Shown: piece after piece, positions 60,790 through 64,000 of the stretch
Position numbering within the stretch: position 1 is the first letter of the stretch
Layout of the letters: each line of letters opens with the position of its first letter
From: Gallionella sp.
GTDB lineage: Bacteria; Pseudomonadota; Gammaproteobacteria; Burkholderiales; Gallionellaceae
NCBI GenBank assembly: GCA_028687335.1
Contig: JAQUAI010000004.1
Coordinates: 110,170-174,169, forward strand
Direction of reading: 5' to 3'
DNA: 64,000 bases
The notes under the pieces: generated by a model
Databases searched by the model: none
The model's input: the letters and a program-made list of their open reading frames with translations, nothing else
What the model was told of the DNA's origin: nothing
Position numbers and translations under genes: made by a program

Positions 60790-62496
60790 TTATTCCTCTT
60801 CACGATGCGAAAATCTGACACAGTTACGACCGTCGTCTTTGGCTGCATACAAAGCCTTGTCCACCTGATGCAACATCGCATCCAGTGTCTGCGGCGTATT
60901 GGGCCGATGCGCACCAATGCTAACGGTAAAAGAAAAAGTGTGCGTGCCAGTTTCAACACGCAATGCCGCAACCGCCTCACGAATACGTTCGGCAATGGCC
61001 AGCAAATCGGCTTCGCCGCAATCCGGTAACAACAATAGAAACTCTTCCCCACCCCAGCGCCCGGCGTGATCGTAGCTGCGCTTCATCGAACGCAGGATAT
61101 TTGCCGTTGCACACAAAGCCACATCACCGGCAGCATGGCCGTAAGTATCATTAACTTGCTTAAAGTAATCGAGATCAAGCAGCAGCATGCCCAGCGAACC
61201 GCTTTGCCGCGCCTGACGCGCAATTTCTTTTTGAAAACGATCCGTCATGCCGCGCCGATTGAGCAATCCGGTCAGTGGGTCAATTTCCGTGAGATGTTGC
61301 AATGCCTCGGTGCGCTCTCGCACCTTGCGCTCCAACTCTTGATTGGTATGACGTACCACATCCACCATGTGACGGAACGAAATGGCCAGCGCCCCGACTT
61401 CGCCTTTGCCCACCAGCGGCGTTTCACTATCGTAGTTGCCGCGCTGCACTTCTTCCGTTGCGCGCTGTAACTGAGCAATAGGCGACAGCACCCAGCGTTG
61501 TAAAAACACATTCAGAATCAACATAGCCACCAGAAAAAGCACAACAAATAACAGCGGTAACCAAGCAAAGCCGTGTATCACCGTCAGACTTTTTTCATTC
61601 ATCAGCGTCAAGTCAAACCAGCCCACTTCAGGCAAATAAGCAATGCCTAGCAAATGCTTTTCCCCTTGGTAGTTTATCCACAGCGTGCGCACCTCCCCCG
61701 ACTGCGGACGCTTTTCCAGTTCGGCAAGTTCCCTCTTCAGCTGCTGCAATTCGAGTGGATTCTTGAATAGCACATCAATCTTGATCCGTTCGCTCTCATC
61801 CTTGGCAATGCTGGCGAAATCAATCAGCTTATCATCTTCGGATAACTGAATAGCCATACGCTGATCGATGAAAAAATTGTGCACGCCCGGTTGCTCAATG
61901 CTCACACTTTCCTTCAAAAAGGCGGTCAGATCGATACCCGTTCCGACCACCCCCAGCACTTTATTGCCGTCTTTCAGCAACACATTAATCCACACCTTCA
62001 CCACGCCTAAATGCGTATCGGGATCAAGGTTGACCTGATAGTCTTTGCCGTTTTCCAACGTGGCATAAAACCAGCGGTCATTTTTTTCTTTTGGGGAAAG
62101 TGTGTAGCGAAATTGCTTGCCGGAATAGGTACCGTCGGCATCATTGAAATAATAATTGCCGCTGCGCGCAAATGCGGCGAAATAGCTGTGATCCCGATAA
62201 TCAAAGCGGTAGCGTTCCATCACACTGACTGCCCGCTGCCTCAGCACCGCGTCCTCCTCATGCAAAGCCATCGCCAGCAAAGCAGGCTCTGCCGCCATCT
62301 GTCGGGCCAACTTAATTTCCCGAATCAAAGGCGAAAGCGTGCGATGCTTATCAAACAAAACTTGCCGCCCCGCAAACTCTTTGCCCCACTGCTCGTTAAT
62401 GGCATTCACCATTGCCATAAACGCCAGCCAAGACAACAACGCAAACACTAAAAAGATTGCGCTGCGCAGCAAAAGGAATCGGGTATTGAGTTTCAT
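60790..62496 (-). CDS. Membrane diguanylate cyclase with Cache-type sensor and HAMP
   Basis: This 568-residue protein has an N-terminal membrane helix (about 9-33), a large periplasmic double-Cache-like sensor (about 40-300; DYRDHSYFAAFARSGNYYFND and KVLGVVGTGIDLTAFL), a second helix (about 310-335), a HAMP segment and a C-terminal GGDEF domain (about 400-565). The active site reads GGEEF, with an RxxD product-inhibition site (RSYD) five residues upstream. It should synthesise c-di-GMP. It lies in a three-gene run between two GGDEF-EAL genes, spaced by only a few bases. Confidence 0.9.
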   Translation of the reverse strand: MKLNTRFLLLRSAIFLVFALLSWLAFMAMVNAINEQWGKEFAGRQVLFDKHRTLSPLIREIKLARQMAAEPALLAMALHEEDAVLRQRAVSVMERYRFDYRDHSYFAAFARSGNYYFNDADGTYSGKQFRYTLSPKEKNDRWFYATLENGKDYQVNLDPDTHLGVVKVWINVLLKDGNKVLGVVGTGIDLTAFLKESVSIEQPGVHNFFIDQRMAIQLSEDDKLIDFASIAKDESERIKIDVLFKNPLELQQLKRELAELEKRPQSGEVRTLWINYQGEKHLLGIAYLPEVGWFDLTLMNEKSLTVIHGFAWLPLLFVVLFLVAMLILNVFLQRWVLSPIAQLQRATEEVQRGNYDSETPLVGKGEVGALAISFRHMVDVVRHTNQELERKVRERTEALQHLTEIDPLTGLLNRRGMTDRFQKEIARQARQSGSLGMLLLDLDYFKQVNDTYGHAAGDVALCATANILRSMKRSYDHAGRWGGEEFLLLLPDCGEADLLAIAERIREAVAALRVETGTHTFSFTVSIGAHRPNTPQTLDAMLHQVDKALYAAKDDGRNCVRFSHREEE

Positions 62497-62503
62497 AATC
62501 CCC

Positions 62504-64000
62504 TCATAATTTCCTTAAGAAGCGAATTGCCTCATCACTAGCAACTGGCTGACTGAACAAATATCCCTGATATTCCTCGCAGCCCATCTCGGTAATAAAC
62601 TCAAGCTGGTCGCGATGCTCAACGCCCTCCGCGATCACCTTCATCCCCAACGCATGCGCCAACACCGCAGTGGCACTCACAATACTCTTATCATTGGGAT
62701 CACTGGCAATATCGCGCACAAAAGACTGGTCAATTTTCAGACATTGCACGGGTAACAACTTCAATCGACTTAGCGAAGAATAGCCCGTGCCGAAATCATC
62801 CAGCGCCAACGCAAACCCGGCATCGTGCAAACGTGTCAGCGTTGCCGCGCCACTGGCATCACCCATGGCCAGCAACATACTTTCGGTCAACTCCAACTCG
62901 ATATAGCGCGAATCCAGACCGACATCGCGCACAATATTCTGGATGCGATCAACTAAGTCACTTTGTTGAAACTGCACTGCCGACAAATTCACCGCAATGG
63001 GCAAAACCTCATAGCCTTGTGATTGCCAAATACGCGCCTGCAATGCAGCCTGCCGCAACACCCAATCACCGATCTCATTAATCAGCCCGCTCTGCTCCGC
63101 CACGGGAATAAATATGGCAGGCGATACAAATCCAAATTCGGGATGCTGCCAGCGCAACAATGCCTCCATCCCAACCACACTACCGTCGGCAACGCACACT
63201 TTTGGCTGGTAATGCAGCAGCAACTCTTTGCGTCCGATAGCACTGCGCAAATCGTTTTCCAAACGCAGTCGCTTGATCGCCTTAGCATTCATTTCCTCTT
63301 CGTAGAATGCGAAACGGTTGCGCCCGCTATCCTTGGCACGATACATCGCCAGGTCAGCATTACGCATCAACTGCACCTGTGTTTCGCCGTCGTCAGGATA
63401 GAGACTAATGCCGATACTGGGAGTGATATGCAAACGACTCTCACCCACCTCAAACGGGCGCGACAGCGTGTCGATCATTTTTTCGGCGACATATGCCGCT
63501 TCGTTTTCTTCCGCAACATCGGTCAACACCGCGATAAATTCGTCACCACCCAATCGCGCCAGTGTATCGCTACGGCGCAGACAGGCTTTGAGACGTAGCG
63601 CGACCTGTTTAAGCAACTCGTCGCCCACATCGTGCCCGAGCGAGTCGTTGATGTTTTTGAAATGATCGAGGTCGATAAACAGCCAGCCCACCTTAGACTG
63701 GTGACGCTGCGCCTGTGCAACTGCCTGCTCGGCGCGATCATTCAACAAGTAGCGGTTAGGCAAACCGGAGAGTACGTCGAAGTTAGCCAGATACTGAATG
63801 CGCTCTTCTTCCTTTTTACGCTCGGTAATATCAAGAAATACGGCGATGTGATGAGTCAGCTTACCCCGCTCGTCGAGCACTTGAGATATGGTCAGCCATT
63901 CGGGATATATCTCGCCATTTTTACGCTTGTTCCCTATCTCGCCACGCCACAATCCTTGCTCGGTCAGTGTTTGCCACATCCCGCGATAAAACTCCTTGTC
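62504..64000 (-). CDS. PAS-GGDEF-EAL cyclic-di-GMP protein, partial
   Basis: The visible 498 residues are the C-terminal part. They comprise the end of a PAS/PAC domain (WRGEIGNKRKNGEIYPEWL and FLDITERKKEEE), GGDEF (about 75-235 of the visible part, ARLGGDEFIAVL with RRSD inhibitory site), and EAL (about 245-490, GMEALLRW, DDFGTGYSS, EGVEH). The frame is open past the Met at 63979 to the window edge, and the upstream codons (DKEFYRG) continue the PAS pattern, so the true start lies outside. It is the first gene of the three-gene c-di-GMP run, seven bases before the diguanylate cyclase. Confidence 0.92.
   Translation of the reverse strand, partial: DKEFYRGMWQTLTEQGLWRGEIGNKRKNGEIYPEWLTISQVLDERGKLTHHIAVFLDITERKKEEERIQYLANFDVLSGLPNRYLLNDRAEQAVAQAQRHQSKVGWLFIDLDHFKNINDSLGHDVGDELLKQVALRLKACLRRSDTLARLGGDEFIAVLTDVAEENEAAYVAEKMIDTLSRPFEVGESRLHITPSIGISLYPDDGETQVQLMRNADLAMYRAKDSGRNRFAFYEEEMNAKAIKRLRLENDLRSAIGRKELLLHYQPKVCVADGSVVGMEALLRWQHPEFGFVSPAIFIPVAEQSGLINEIGDWVLRQAALQARIWQSQGYEVLPIAVNLSAVQFQQSDLVDRIQNIVRDVGLDSRYIELELTESMLLAMGDASGAATLTRLHDAGFALALDDFGTGYSSLSRLKLLPVQCLKIDQSFVRDIASDPNDKSIVSATAVLAHALGMKVIAEGVEHRDQLEFITEMGCEEYQGYLFSQPVASDEAIRFLRKL

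Overview
The window looks like a chromosomal segment of a betaproteobacterium, most likely order Nitrosomonadales and perhaps Gallionellaceae. That placement is inference from gene order and protein character, not from a marker search. Typical blocks include trmJ-cysE-iscRSUA-hscBA, suhB-pit-DUF47-mutS, yceD-rpmF-plsX-fabHDG, pyrG-kdsA-eno-ftsB, queA-tgt-yajC-secDF, nudJ-mnmA and smc. The DNA is almost fully coding, with no gene-free stretch above 300 bases. There is no prophage, no complete insertion sequence and no CRISPR array.

Layout. 1-4.1 kb holds the Isc iron-sulfur assembly operon on the minus strand (hscA cut by the window edge), with an IscR operator and promoter embedded in the 3' end of cysE. 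4.1-5.7 kb holds cysE, trmJ and a small BRO-N antirepressor-like remnant. 5.8-11.1 kb (plus) holds suhB, a PiT phosphate transporter with its DUF47 partner, and mutS, whose coding sequence carries in-frame repeat insertions. 11.1-13.7 kb is a patch of small accessory genes (DUF3800, DUF2721, DUF3301, a 2OG-Fe(II) oxygenase, DUF1653). 13.8-18.2 kb (minus) holds mtnA and the dTDP-rhamnose genes rfbDCAB. 18.3-23.4 kb (minus) runs yceD-rpmF-plsX-fabH-fabD-fabG-cysC; acpP and fabF, the usual next genes, are absent.

23.5-29.5 kb holds yceF-type maf, an RsmI-like methylase, dksA, htpX with a sigma-32-type promoter, PPi-dependent phosphofructokinase divergent from pyrophosphatase, and a fused folD-FKBP gene. 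29.5-33.7 kb (minus) is pyrG-kdsA-eno-ftsB. 34-40.6 kb (plus) is acs, two adjacent MltD-like lytic transglycosylases, a cyclic-nucleotide-binding-domain protein and an AI-2E-family transporter. 40.6-50.8 kb (minus) holds yqjK-E-D, a double-cassette peptide-type ABC ATPase, a glycine-zipper protein, dedA-secF-secD-yajC and tgt-queA. 50.9-53.9 kb holds tRNA-Leu(CAA), nudJ, mnmA, a DUF4124 protein and an unrecognised protein. 53.9-64 kb holds smc, queF and three co-directional cyclic-di-GMP genes, the last cut by the window edge.

Together these are core functions: Fe-S assembly, cysteine and sulfate activation, fatty acid and envelope precursors (Kdo, rhamnose, murein turnover), protein export, queuosine and other tRNA modification, mismatch repair and chromosome segregation. 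c-di-GMP signalling and PPi-linked glycolysis are overlaid on them. The less ordinary items are the FolD-FKBP fusion, the repeat-invaded mutS, the tandem MltD genes, the PhnD-type sensor fused to GGDEF-EAL, and several readable regulatory sites.
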